Shown piece after piece: positions 1-13,909 of a stretch of DNA of 64,000 bases. Within the stretch, counting starts at the first letter, position 1, and each line of letters opens with the position of its first letter. A program made the translations under genes and the position numbers. The notes under the pieces were generated by a model, which was given only the letters and a program-made list of their open reading frames with translations, was not told where the DNA came from and made no database searches. The DNA is taken from NCBI GenBank assembly GCA_013365325.1, contig JABVXV010000115.1, positions 105,972 to 169,971 of the forward strand, in the 5' to 3' direction. The DNA comes from Dipetalonema caudispina (Eukaryota; Nematoda; Chromadorea; Rhabditida; Onchocercidae).

Positions 1-19
1 TGTACCGGCGGCCTCTCTG
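1..19 (-). CDS. Possible partial exon at the left edge (minus strand)
   Basis: Read on the minus strand, a T-containing stretch ends in ATCAG at position 20, followed by GC-rich bases running off the window edge. A second AG three bases on would start the exon at 16. The jump from AT-rich sequence to about 70% GC, right after a plausible splice acceptor, suggests the beginning of a coding exon. Only about six codons are visible, so no product can be named. It could be the next exon of a gene whose first exon lies at 13637-13909. That link is inference, based on shared strand and compatible phase. Confidence 0.25.
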
Positions 20-3000
20 CTGATGGATAAAAAGAACAGGTGAAATAGCTTGCAAAGTTTATGATGATGATGATATAAGGTCAATCAAATAAGGGGTGGA
101 AAAGGAATGGTAACTACTACTACTATAAACCAAGCTTGAAAGGGCGAAATTCGGGTATTGGGGTGAAGAAGATGGGAGGAGGGAAGGGGTCCACAACGTC
201 TATACGCTCTTTTCAACGGTTCACTTCTTCCGTACTCCTGATCGTACCAGAATTTTTTCAACATTTTTTATATACTTTATCCGTGTTTCTATTACTATTA
301 TATCAATCAGCATGAATTACCATTAATGTCACTTGAAATTATTAGGTCACATAGAGTTTCCTCATGTATCAAAAAAAAAAGTGGAACAGTAAAAAACAAC
401 AGAGTGTTTGTAAAAAGAAAAGAAAGGAGGAAAAATTGAAAATTCTTTGGAGTTAATCAAGATTTATTTCTATCTTCTATTGTTTTCTTTAATTTAAGAC
501 GTTATAACAGACAAGTAAGGAAGTTAATAGTGATCGGAAATGAAATAATGAAGTTACAAATTAAGAATAAATAATGTCTCTTCAAAATCACAATCTTAAG
601 GTCATGAAGTAGGGATACAACATAGCTAATATCATAATGCTCGTTTCAAGTAGCTTTGACCAGTTATGATGGCAAAATTGAACAGTCCTATACCGTATTT
701 CACTCTCATGGCCAAATCGTCATTGATGAAATTTTATAAATTCAAAGCTTCTTAATTTGCTTCTTAGCAACAAATTTCTATGCGTAATGTATTTTGGCTC
801 TTATAGTCTACTCAGTATTATTTCATATCACAGTCGAATTTAATAGCTTATGACTGAGCATGCTTACTAAGCAACTAGGCTTATTTTATAATTCGAATTA
901 TTTTAGAGCTTTGGCTAACAGTTCTTTTTTGAAATGTAATCAAATGGTAAAACAGATTCGGAGCTTCTATTACTAATATCAACATTCTACCACTAAATTC
1001 TTTAAATTGTTGCTGATAACCTTGTCGGATTCCTTGCAATATTCAGAAAAAAAAACAGTCATCATTGAAGCTTCAAGAAATACCGAGCTATTTTCATGCT
1101 AACATTATAAAACAGCTGAATCAGAAATTGGAATTTGATGTAGATAATTAGTTTGCTGAGTTAATTAACATATTCTGATAAATCAGTTTACCAGCTAACT
1201 TATCTGAAAATATTCAATGCAGTTCAAGACGAGTGAAAAGAAAACAGTGATTTTAGCCTGTTTTGCAATTTCAAAAAGCACTCTCTGATATGATTGGAAA
1301 TAATCAATATTACTAAATTCATTTGATTAGGTCCAACTTAAATCTGTCGCTAACTAATTTACTAAAGTATACAACTCTATCTCAGTAATGTTAGATCTCC
1401 AGAAGTACTGCAATACAAAAAAGCGGTACTGTATTCTTAGGACATCTTAATCTATCCCATAAATGCTTGTGTGATCTATAGGTTACCAACGGGAACTAGC
1501 ACTTTATTCGAATTTCCAGAAAGTTTGATGACATTGAAGGAGATACAAAATTACAGGTTTGATTGCATGAAAATTCTCCAATCAATGATCAATATAAATC
1601 AATTAATTGTTTAAATTCATTACTATTATTCGTTATTATCTGATAAAAGAGAATGTGGTTTGAGGTAGCAAGCATTATTTTCCATTTTCAAACGATATTA
1701 AAGTTTTAGTAAAAGTCTCAGCAGAGTAATCATTGGCGAAGAAATGGGGTCCATACATGTCAAATAGTCTTCAACTATTAGCTTCCTGGTACTTAAATAA
1801 TCAAAATTAATTGGCTCATATGTTTTCGAAGTGGCTTCATGAAATCAAATATTGTTCTGGAATTAACATCTGCGCTTGTTTCGACGAAAACACATGCTTG
1901 TCAAATATCTATCCATAAATCATTTGTTACAACAATAACCTTTAAGTCTTAGATCAGCAAAAATTTTACAATACATTTCTAAAACAAATAGAAGAAAATT
2001 ATTTGTTGAAGTCCTAAATAATTATGTAAGTGATAAATAAGTAATCATTGACAAAAATTATGATTTTGGTAGTGATTAACGAATGATTAATTGCCAACTT
2101 AAAATTTTATTTAATAATTTATGGATTATTAGATTAATCGTATTAAATCATTAAGAACTATTATAACTTAATTTACTTGAATAAGATTATTTCAAGGATC
2201 ATTTTTCGTTAAATCTGAAATGATTTAAAGGACTTCCTTTTTTCTCTTAACAATTTAGCAATTATTTTCAATTAATAGGGCTGTTGCACGATCCTATTTA
2301 GGCCACATTTTCATGACTACAAATTCGATTACCTGTTAGGATTATTGAAAATGGATAAGAATTTAAAAAGTACACAGAAACTGAAGATAATCCCAGCTAT
2401 AAGAGATTTTTTACAGACATTCGATAAATCTGCATAGTAGTATCATAGATGCTTATAACCTTTAACCTTCTAAGTGATGGCAAACTCTTTGGGTTACTTC
2501 CATGCATATAAATCGGCAGTTTGATATAAAATATCTGCTTAAATTGCAAATGATAATTACCATGTTATTGTGCTTGTACATTCTACCGTTATAGATGTAA
2601 TGTAATAATTTTATTTACTTGCAATTACCTATAATATAGATTCTATTGACAAAATTTATCAAATTTTATCAAATTGTATTATCTCTGCTGTTGAATGCAT
2701 GAAAATTTTTTGGCGCAATCTCTGATGGAAATCTGAAGCTTATTTAATAACTCTTATTTAATTGTTTAATAGCTGAGAACCTTGAAAGGCCCAGTAATTT
2801 CAGGGTAGCTTACGCCATCATAGCATAGATTGGAAGCTTCACGCAACAAATCGATTTATATTGAAGCAATTTAGCCTAGTCATAGTTGCACTCATTAGTA
2901 ACATTTTCTGTTCTTCAATTATTATCAGGCCATGCAGAATGTTGCAGTACTGAAGTTTTTGCTAATTTGTCGACTGCAAAATTTTGATGAAAAAATGACC

Positions 3001-6000
3001 TTTCAAGTAATTCTGCTACCGTAAGCTAAGATTTTAACAATTTTCTTTTTTTCTGTTTGTTTGTTTTGATTGAAAATTTTTCAATATTTTAAGATAGTAT
3101 TATGCATAAGTGAATAGTTGCTTCACTTAAAGGAAAAATTTTTTAATATTTTTAAGAGGCGTCTTTGAAGCATCAAAGAAAGAAAAAAGTGCACAAAGCT
3201 CATAATTTTTGACTTTTTAAATGGTATTCGAAAAATGAAATTTTCAAAAAAGAATTGACAGTAATGAAAGGATGAAACGGAGAAAGAAGAAATTTTTTCT
3301 TTTGTGATATATTAAAACAAAAAGGTTTTTTTCTTGATTTCAATTCATTATTATTTATTTATTTTTTGAAGTGGTAAAGGAAATGAAATAGAAGCAAAAA
3401 TTTGCGACCGGAAGAAGAAAAAAGAAATTCGAAGCAAAAAATAATAATAAAGAAAAAAATTTGACATTTAAAAAAGGGAAATTTTTCTATTTTTTGTTTT
3501 ATCCAAATGAAAAACAGATTCTGTAAATTGAAATCAAACAAATACATTCAAAAAGAAAAAAAGATAAAAGAAAATAAAACTATCACATTTTTTCTTTGCG
3601 AGAAAGAGGGACTGGCACGATGAATTAATAATGTTTGGTTGTGGCGTGGATTGAATTCAAATTTCCACTTGTTAATTACAACACGAAATACTCAACTGCT
3701 AGATGTCTTCAGTACTCATTGATATGTCTTTGTTGCAAGAAGTAAAATGAAGTTTCGTGGCAGAATATGACAATGATAAAGTTAAAGGTCAAAGAAACAA
3801 TGTTATGAAAGACGGATCAATTCCAACAATATAAACTTACTATTAGAATTGTAGTAAATTAATGGATTTATATTTGATGTCAACAAAGATTAATAGATAC
3901 CTACCTGAAATAAATAATCCCATATTATGCCAAGTAAGCAGTCCTAGCGAACTCGTTACGTAAGGTCAATAGTAAATCAATAAGCTTACATATCTAATAA
4001 ACTAACCATTGATTTCTTATAATATCTAAACGTAAAGAACTTGTATTTCATACGTGATGACACCTATATTCATATGTTACCGTAGTCTTATTACGTGCAT
4101 GTATTATTTCTTGACGGAAGATTTTCACACGTACCACTTCCTGAAAATCCAACACGTCGTAGTAACAACAATGCAGCAGTTGAACAAAAAGGAACGAATA
4201 CGACTCACAGGTCCGTTAATTTCATAGTGGTCATCTGTTGCTTATTTGATAGCAGCTCGCTGTGAAATTGCCAGGCCTGAACGATTACCTTTTGTTCCTA
4301 TGAACCGAGCCCTTTAATATCTGATCATTTTCATTTATTTACCATTATCATAAAGGAATGACGGAAAACAGCAAAACTTTTGGTTTTTTGGATGAAAATT
4401 GTTTTGGTAAACCAAACAAATTGTTCATTGCCAAAATGTGTGCTACTGTATTCAGCTATTAAGCTAATTAATAGTTGCTGAACCAACTGACAATTTAGTG
4501 TTACATATTTTACAAGATTATTGATTTAAATGAGCTAAAGATTGCGGTAGCTTAATGGATTATATGTTTATTATTACGCTTTAAGTTTATTGTAGTTGTA
4601 GCCACTTACTGTCATAGCTTAAAATTTCAGTTTGTGAAAAGTTTAGCTTTAATCTTCTAAAACTCTACTTCTGGATTATATTGAAAAGCTAACATCACTA
4701 AAATTATGGGAATCAGAGAGAGATTCCTAATATATCTTCTTACTCAATCTACCTTGTTACTAATATTGTTGGCTATTTAAAGACGCAGTATATAGACGAA
4801 ATTATAAGCTGGTCCAAGTTGAAAATCGATGTTTTATAAACTGCATTTAAGAAAAAAAAAGAGTTTATAACAAATATCGCTATTCTATTCTACATCGAAA
4901 ATAAATATACCTTTATTTTTAAGTCATCCTTCTTACATGTATGAAATCACTATACAAATTATAACACTTCTGAAGTGACAAAATTTGAATATTATTAGTT
5001 CAAAGTGTGAAATATTCTCGAAAATTTGAAAGAACCTGGAGAGAGAAAATTAGTGGCTAGTTAGTGTCAGAAAATCAGAACTACTGACATATCTATAAAA
5101 TGAGCTGATAAAATGAGACGATCAAAGGACTTGTAATCATGATAATTTTTCAGAAAACCTGTTTATGGCTACATCGATGAGATATACTGAATAGTTGAAC
5201 ATAACATGCAGCTAATGCATTCTAATTCGTTTCTACAGATCCTCAATGTCAGTCAAGAATTCATGCAATAATAGTTTTGATATTGTGAAACTGTATCTAT
5301 TGCAAGGCCAAGTACAGAGAGATATTCTAGGATTCGCTTACTTCCATTGGACTTGCTTACATGACTACTTCAGAGTTACATGTAATCGGTTGACTTATCA
5401 TGACTTCATATTTAAACATTCGTAAGATATCAAATCAATGAATTAACTCACTGTCAAAGAATAATTCGACGATCGAAGGTTGCAATAATTTGATGTCCAG
5501 TAGTAGTAGCATGATGAATACCAAACAAAAGTACCATCAATGGTACTGTATTGCAACATATTATTGGTGTTGCATGTCCAAATATCTGATTGCAAAATAT
5601 AATTACCATCACATATCTTCATGGGCAATTTAAATTTTAATCATCTCTATGGTTTTTCGTTAATTTAATTAGGACAATCAATCCTGAAAAAGTTTTCCAT
5701 TATTTTAGTGAATATAGACTCAATTCTACTTTATTCAACTTAGCTGTTATTATCATTGCTATTATAAAAACAATTGGCATCAAGAAATTGCAAGAAATGA
5801 AATAGTTTTGAATGATTTGGTATAGGTAATTAAAATCTTTATGCTAAGATAATATTGGAAAAACTCAATAAATGCTTCCATGAATGTAAATTTGCTAAAA
5901 CATATAAGAAATAGAGCAACTAATTTAACATCAAACAATCATTTGACAACTTGAACAAATGATGACATAGAATAAAAGGTCAAAGGGTAAAGGAGGTCCC

Positions 6001-8801
6001 ATCCTGCACTGTGAAGTGGGGCCATATTTCATATTCTTGACAAAAAAAGTGATGCGGTGGTAGCTACTTTCATTTTATCTAATAATTATTAGACTATCAT
6101 CAATATCGATAGTTATTTTGCTGATTTTTCATTAAAAAATTCAAGAATTTTACCAATAGTCTAGCAAATAATTCGAAAAATACACATTATTCTCCTATAT
6201 ATTTCAAATGCAAATTGGTTTTAAATACACAAAATGGTATGCAAATAAGTAAAAGAAACTGATAAACGCAATATCAACTTCCAATCTAATTGAATTTATC
6301 GATTTGCCACTTTCACAAATTAATAATTAGTTAAAATTTGATGTTCGAAAACCATTTTTTAATCAGCTTATTCAAAGTAAATTGTCAATTTTGCACTTTT
6401 TATAAAATAGATCGGAATCAATTACATCTTAATCATGTTTATCGAACTTTTTCATGCAAGTGATCTCTCCAAACTTAACTCGGCAGAGTTAAAACTTTTC
6501 TGTACTTTATATCTTTTAATTCTTGCATATTCTAAGAAAAAAAAAAAACAATCTGATAATGTTTTTCAAATTCAGACATTGTTAAGTTCAGAATAAAGCA
6601 CTCCATCTGCTCTTCCCATTGATTAAATAGACGAATAAATAGGTTAACTCGCCATATTTTTGTTAAGATCCGATTTGAAAATTCATATCCGTAAAAACTA
6701 AACACTGAAGGCTCGGCTATTTTTCGAACATTAATTTGGGCATAAGTTGCAACAGTGTGAAAGACCAAGAGCTAAGTATATTAATTGCACCAAACTCAAT
6801 TAAAAATCATTTAATTAATAAACGGCAAAGGTGATTTAATTATTTGATGCACTAAAAAATAATTTCCTCATTAATGTTCCAAGATTATTTCTTACTAATA
6901 TAATTAATATTTGAATCATTAATGCAGAATACAGTTTACCTATACTTTACTTTATTCCAACAATGCGCTTCTGTCATTTCCTCTTTACTACCCTCATATG
7001 TTTAGGTATTGTAAATTTTACATTATTTTGAAACAATTCATTTAAAATGTCTAGAATTAGTTTAAAGAAAAAAGCACTCGGTGTATACTATTCTAAACCT
7101 ATCTAAAACTAAATTTCATTTAAAAAAAAGCTTGTAAAATCAAACAATAGCAAGGAAATCCTCTCTTTTTTTCCTTATTCCATCAAATCAAATAGAGCAA
7201 AATTTAAATATATGAAAATTTTTTATTTTTAATTTCCATACAACCAACAAAGATTATGCTGAATAAGCATGAAAGTTCAATTTAATCTTTATGAGTGTTT
7301 TGATATTTCTTCCTTCAACAATAACTTTATGAATGCTCATTATTAACTCAATTAGATGATTTGATAAAAATGAAATTTAAATTTTTTTTATGAAAAATTC
7401 TTCTGTCGTGCCGGGATGAAGCCAGATAATAAGCGAAGCTGTCTAATTCTCTCTTAAGTTCATTTCATCAAATTATTGAGATTTCAATATGATTGCTCAC
7501 AAAACAAACGATTTGTTTTACTCTCAATTTAACTCATCAATGCATAACAAGAGTACCTTCTGGGAATGTTCTGATATTTACTAATAACTTTTAGAAGATT
7601 TTCATTTCTAGTATTGCTAATTTTATGAGGGTTAATCCATTCTCTGTATCAACAACGTTTCTTTAAAAAAAAAAAATCATCAACAAAATTTTATGATAAG
7701 GCTTAAATTTAAACCAAAATCATTCAAGAAAAAAAAGAAGAAAATTACACAGAAAAAAGTTACACACAATAGGAAAATCTTTTTCGAGGATCTGTAAATG
7801 TCAGTCATCTGGTTCTATTCATAATTCATTAATTAATGAGGAAGAAACCCGTGGATAATGTCGCTTTTTTTACGCTTAATATGATAAATTGATTAGAGCG
7901 ATATACCAAACCAACAACTTCCTGCCTTTTTGTTTTCTCGAATTTTGCGCTAATGAGTTGCTTTTTTTTTTTTCTTCCAAAATTAATTAACTAATTTTTA
8001 CAGAAGCACAATTTTTTAGTAAGAAGAAGTTATCTTTCCTTCGATTATATTACATATACCGCTTTTGTACTATTCGTTAAAAGTCGAATTTTATGCAATT
8101 GTCTACTTTATTTCATTTATACTTACTTTTTAATTTTTCGTTCATGAAAATGAATATTGATTAATTTAAGGAAGGTAATTTGAAGGGTTTTTATTGAATG
8201 TTATGCATCGGTTAGAGAAAAGTTTAATTAGTACATCGGTCAGCTTTTATTTGAAAGAACCAATTGGCAACTGATGACAAGAAGAATAACAGAGAAGATA
8301 AGCTTATGAAAACTTTTTTAGATTCTCCATCCAATTTATATGTAAAAAGAAGCTTACAATTAGCTTGATAATATCAACTGTTGATAGTAGGAATTGAAAT
8401 TTTCAGCAAAAGAAATAATACTATTTTAAAAAATTGAATCTTTTTTTTTTTGACTGAATAACAAAAAAGTCTTTTCTCTTGGTGATTGAAGAAAAAACAT
8501 CGAAAAGAAGTCGATTGAAATAATTATTTCAAGGGTCACTAACAAGAATATATAGTCCAACAGTACTTCGTATTCTCATAAAATTACTTGGCTTTTGAAA
8601 GATCAAACAACTAAAATTAACAAATCACTCTCAAGCTTTTCCAATGCATCAATCAACACATATTCCAACATTATGGGATAGGACTGTCACTAAATTCTAA
8701 ACAACAATATGAATTTTGCAGAAAACATTAGGTATATGATTAAGAAAAGTGTAGATTTGAAAAGAATCGTTCAAAATGATAAAAATGAAGAGCTTATAGA
8801 A

Positions 8802-8840
8802 ATTTGTAACAGATAAATACTATTTGTAATAGATAAATAC
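8802..8840. repeat. 19-bp tandem duplication
   Basis: Two copies of a 19-base unit beginning ATTTGTAA, at 8802-8820 and 8822-8840, differ by one C/T and are separated by one T. This is a local duplication with no sign of function. Confidence 0.7.
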
Positions 8841-9531
8841 GTCACACTCATTAATTAACTCAATCACTCATTAGGAGAACAAGCCTGATTAAGTGGATGG
8901 GTGGGTGGTTGGATGAATGAATGGGTACCAACTTAGCATATGCATGGCAGAATAAGCATCATTTTCAATCTTCAACGAACTGTCATCATTTTGCAATATA
9001 AACGATCTCATTTTATACTTTTTATTGCTTAACGACCTTAATCAGATGGAAAAATTCACAAAAAAAAAAAATTCCCTGTCGAATGACAATTTTTACTACC
9101 CACAATATTACTACTACTTTCATTTCTTTGAATAAGTTGTTGTTGAGCAAATTCAGTTGGTTAAACACTTTTTATTTTAGATTCTTCAAATCCGTTCGAA
9201 TCCATCCATCATTTTATACTCAAACAATTCTTTCTTCTCATTTGTCAACTAATACTTTTTAATAAGTCCTCAACTTGATCTTAATTAAATTAAGAAGAAG
9301 TAATACAGGAATAGCTTTTAGATTATTAAATCAGATTTCATCCGTAAACTATCTTAGTTAAGGTATTCATTCTATTTTTCAACACTATCAAGCAAAGCCA
9401 AACCTTACAGGTACAATTTCTTACTCTCTCCATGTGCTAAATCATTGATATTTCCATGAATTGACTTCTGCAACATTTTTTATCGTTTTTGTTACAGAAA
9501 TGGATTAAAGCATTGAATGCAATATTGGTAG

Positions 9532-9561
9532 ATAATAATAATAATAATAATAATAGTAATA

Positions 9562-9654
<93 letters not shown>

Positions 9655-9675
9655 GTGATAATAATAATGATAATA
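9532..9675. repeat. (AAT)n microsatellite, imperfect
   Basis: About 140 bp of TAA/AAT units is interrupted by a few AGT and GAT variants at both ends and has a long pure core. On the plus strand it keeps a frame open as polyasparagine (positions 9489-9767). That is a by-product of the repeat and not evidence of a gene. Confidence 0.95.
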
Positions 9676-12600
9676 TTGTTATATATTGCTATTATTACTA
9701 CTATTGTTATTATGACATAATAATAAGAACATTGTATGAAATGGAAAAGAATTGCCTAACAAAGTAAAATAAGAATACTTGGAAAAATGTAAATTTGAAT
9801 ATATTCTTTATGGCAATGAATATAAAATGAATGATACACGCACGAATTGCTTTTTGCGTAATTTTTGCTGATAAAAGATACAATAAAGAGAAGATGGGAT
9901 GGTGGAGAGAAAAGATGAAAGAGGAAAGATACGAATTTTCGTCAGAAAGTTGTTTGCATTTAAGGCAATAAGCATAATTTGAATAGATTTAAAATAAACA
10001 AAGGCAATGAAAGATTTACTATTTATTCTGTCATATATTTCCATTGAAAGAGATCAATTTGCTCCTTTCACATTTACACCTAAAAATTTTGCTTGCATAA
10101 ATTTTGATTTATTACTTGAAGTAATTTTAGGTCCAGATTTGTGTAAAAAAATTGCTAAGAAAATTTCAGTTATAATTTGAGATTTCATTCAAAGTGAGGT
10201 GAAAAGTGTAACTCTTTTCTGAAACTCATTGCAATATGAATATGGGAATAAGCAAAAGTTAAATTCTATTGGAATAGGATAAAATGATGAAGTTACTGTC
10301 GTATGTCGGCTAATTAGTTAATGTTCGTATATTATACCTGCTATTTTAATCTAGCGAGGGGAAATTACCTGACAATTAGCAGCATCCTTGAAAAGGGTGA
10401 AAGGCTTATTTTTTTAATGCAATTAGTTATGTTCATTGAATACTATGAATATTGGTGATAATGATAATAACGATGAATCGTCTGTTGCTAATAATAACAA
10501 GAATAGAATTAACCGTTTTCAAAAAAAAATGCATCAATTTTCATTTCAAACATTTTGCCTTTTGTAAAAAACTATGTAATAGTGATAATAATGAAAATAT
10601 TAGTGGTAATGGAATGCGAGAAAGATTAACTTTTGCCCGAGTTTTGTCAATACTAATAGGTAGTTGGGAGCAGTTCAAATAGGAGAAAATCTTCCGTCCA
10701 TGTTCAGAAAGTCTCCGTAATTGGTGATATGATCAGATTTGTTGATGAGATTTTTTGAAGTTAGCTTAATAACAAGTAGAAGTTTTTAAGTAAAATTTTC
10801 CTAATTTCTTATTAAATGTTAATTGATAGATATATATCAGGTCAATAACTCGCCATTTCTGGCTAACCACAAAATTTAACCTTTTACAGCTCTTTTCCAG
10901 ACTTAATAAGAATTTTTTTCCTTTATACTTTTTAGAACTCTGTAATTTTTTTTATTAGCTAATAACATAGATCTATTTATAAAGAAACCGGACAAATCAT
11001 TCAGAGATTATGCCAAATGTAGCAAAAAAAAAATTGTAATTGGAGAGTTTCCACTTGCAAAATGACAGAGCTTCTCCTCATTCATCTTCCATTTGTCGTA
11101 ACATCGATCAGATACATCCATGTTCCACTAATTACATCATTAGTTAAATAATTTACTGCTCTATTTAAAAGTTATTCTAAAATAAAATGCTGCTTTACAT
11201 TACGGAAGATTTCATGTACTAAGTTTAAGAGAATTTATGAGCTTTCGATAAAAAAAAAAAGAAAATATTTCAAGATAATTAAAGGTTATTAATTTTTCTC
11301 CCAAAGTTTAAAATGACCAGAAAGATGGAATAAGTTGCTGTAGGATCACAATACAGTCGAAGCCAATTACTAGCTAAAAAAAGTGACAATTTCAAGGAAA
11401 TCATTTAGGCTAGAAAATATAAATTCAGGGAAAAGTTTAAAAACTTATATCGTGCGCGAGTACAAAAAACTATCTTGATCAATGCTTTATCTATCGGTGG
11501 ACAATGTCTGATGGTTCATCATTAGGAGAAATGACCGACAAATTAACTTATTCCATTGATGGATATCTGCTTGATTACCAAAGCTTCCTTATTATTACTA
11601 TCGTTAATGAGAAAAAAATTTGTAAAGTTGCCATAAAATGTCGTCACATAAAATTGTTCATTTAATTTAATTTCGAATCCATGTGGACTCATTTCTAATT
11701 TCCTCTCTTCTCCATTTCGCTTCCATTCTCTTTATCCTTTCCTCAGCAATATTCAGATTTTACAATTTCAGGATTGAGATACACTAACATGCTTCAAGAT
11801 TCATTTGCTATAAAAGAACAACAGACTATTTCTGCGAATCAAATTAGCTCCATAATTAATAGGAGGATTGATTATTTTTGTTAGGGAAATTTATCACCGT
11901 TTTTAAGTCTAATAATAACTTATAATTATAAATTTCACTTTCGATTAATAGTAATAGTACGATGGTTGCTTTATCCACTTTTTTTTTCAAGTTTCTTAAT
12001 CAATCCATATTTTGTCTTTTCAACATTTGTTACAACTTACAAATTCTTTGGGCAACTTTTCCTACTTTGTCCGCTTATCATTTGCATGAGACTTTTTGAC
12101 TTAGTCCTTGAAAATTAATACAGCTTCATCTGGACATTTTCTATAATGAAACGAAGTTTAACTGATAAAATGAGAGTATTTATACTTGTCTATATAACTT
12201 TTATGAAAAGTTCAATGGATATAAATGAAAAATATACACCGATTCATTCAAATGATTTCTTAAACAATTTCATGCAACAAAAAGCTGCCATCCAAGTAAT
12301 GCGCAGTTTTTGAAGAAATGTTACAATTTATGACTGTAATTTTCATAAACTCTCATGGATGAATTTATCTCTTGCTTTCTTTTTAATTTTCTACAAGATA
12401 CAGCAAAAAATTGATCATAAATTGAATTCATGCCTTCTTCGGGTGGATAAACACTTATTATCCGTAAGATATTGCCAAACTTGCTAATATCATTTTTAAT
12501 TCATATGAAATGATAAATATTTACCTTTTCGAATTGTTAATATCTTTTAGATAATACGACATAATTAAAATAATATTGAAATTGTAACACGGATAATAAT

Positions 12601-13636
12601 TTCGTAGAAGCGCTCACTGCGAAAATGAATGTAGTTGCAGTTTTGGCATCAGATTTAAATTTTCAGAAAAATTTTAACAAATTTATTGCTGAAGATCTTC
12701 TTGAGTACTGTTATGTGATGATTGTCTGCATCTTATTACTCATTAGCAAGAAGTAATTTTCACTTATACAAGCTTGATACCTTTAATGAAATGAATATTA
12801 AAGCTTTCAAGTATATTTGTTTTATGAATAAAGTGTGATTTATTCTGTATTTAATATCATCAATAGGTTACAGTATGCTATAGGTACAGTCTATCAGAGT
12901 AATTGAATAATGTCAAGTTCTTCAAGGATTTCATTCGTTCAGTTTCAACTAAATCTAAATTTGTTCAGATACATGATCAGATATAAGCCTACTGCAAAAG
13001 ATTTTTGCAACAAGTTGGCCAGAAGTAGCTTTTAAGTGGCCTACTATTAGGAGTACACAACGACGATGTCATTGTTAATTTTGCAATAACTTCTCAAAAC
13101 TTTTACCGTTATATTTGAATATTCTACTACTTCATATTCTAAAAAGGATATGGTGAAAGTTTGAAATTCCAAATTTCGGCATCGCTTTATTCAATAATCC
13201 CCATAGGTTATCGATCTTAAATAACCTACGGCTGATCTGTTGTAGCTATATTCTAACTATTTTCAAAATTACGTTGGATTCAATCTCTCATTCAACAAAC
13301 AAAAAACAGATAGTCTTGGAAGGTATGCAAGGTTGCATCTTTAATGGTAAAAGATAAATGGGTAGTACAGATATGGTCAGCAAGAAAATCAATCATTCAA
13401 GTAATTAATTAATTAATTCAATAAGAGGACGATGGTCCAGCAACATAGTGTAACGAACAAAGTTAATCATTCTAATTGACGCATGTTGTAATCTTTAAAG
13501 ATTTGCTAAGTTTTATTCGTGGTTAGTTGAAATTCTTCCAATGCACTTGCAGTTATCGTAAAGGGAATTACAAGTTGTGCTAAACTTGGATGGAGGAGGG
13601 ATTGTTAGAGCTGCGAAGTAAATTAGGTATTCTTAC

Positions 13637-13909
13637 CTGAGCTCGGGGTCGGGAGGGAGTGAAAGGATTGTGTGTTCGGTATATCTGTTGTGGTTTGTGG
13701 AAATTGTTCGTCCGTGCGATGGTTCTTGTCGAGGGTTGTTTTTTTTTTATTTTTTTAATTTCAGGAGAATAGTGAAATGAACTGGAGGGTTTGTTTTCCT
13801 CAGTAAGGTTGAAAGTACGGTAGTTTTGGGAGGGTTCCCGTACACAGAAAAGGGATAGAGACGGAGGGAAGGTATTATGTTCCACTGTTTCATCTATATC
13901 TGTGCGCAT
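13637..13909 (-). CDS. Candidate first coding exon of an unrecognised gene
   Basis: On the minus strand an ATG at 13909 opens 91 codons that run to a very strong splice donor, CTCAG|GTAAGA, at 13637 (phase 0). The region is clearly richer in GC than its surroundings. The predicted peptide starts MRTDIDETVEHN, is rich in Ser, Pro, Arg and Asn, and contains a Lys-rich stretch encoded by an A-rich tract at about 13740-13760. No domain is recognisable. The donor is the best evidence. The segment could equally be a 5' untranslated exon, with the open frame fortuitous. Downstream exons would lie to the left, perhaps at the window edge. Confidence 0.35.

Larger units (their letters stand above)
20..13636. 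other. Long gene-free AT-rich stretch, probably intron or intergenic
   Basis: I see no exon with both splice signals and protein-like codon use here. The contents are homopolymer A/T runs, a long AAT microsatellite near 9.6 kb, a short 19-bp tandem duplication at 8802-8840 and a nuclear-receptor-like DR1 motif at 5977. If the candidate exon at 13637-13909 splices to the left-edge exon, this whole stretch would be a single intron of about 13.6 kb. Confidence 0.5.

Noticed and set aside
1661..1668. TGAGGTAG, the let-7 family seed
   Set aside because: The following bases do not match known family members, and no complementary arm forms a hairpin nearby.
9194..9203. GTTCGAATCC, resembling a tRNA T-loop
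   Set aside because: The flanking bases cannot form the T-stem, and no acceptor or anticodon arms are present.
9489..9767. 92-codon plus-strand frame encoding polyasparagine
   Set aside because: It is kept open by the AAT microsatellite; the flanks show no coding character.
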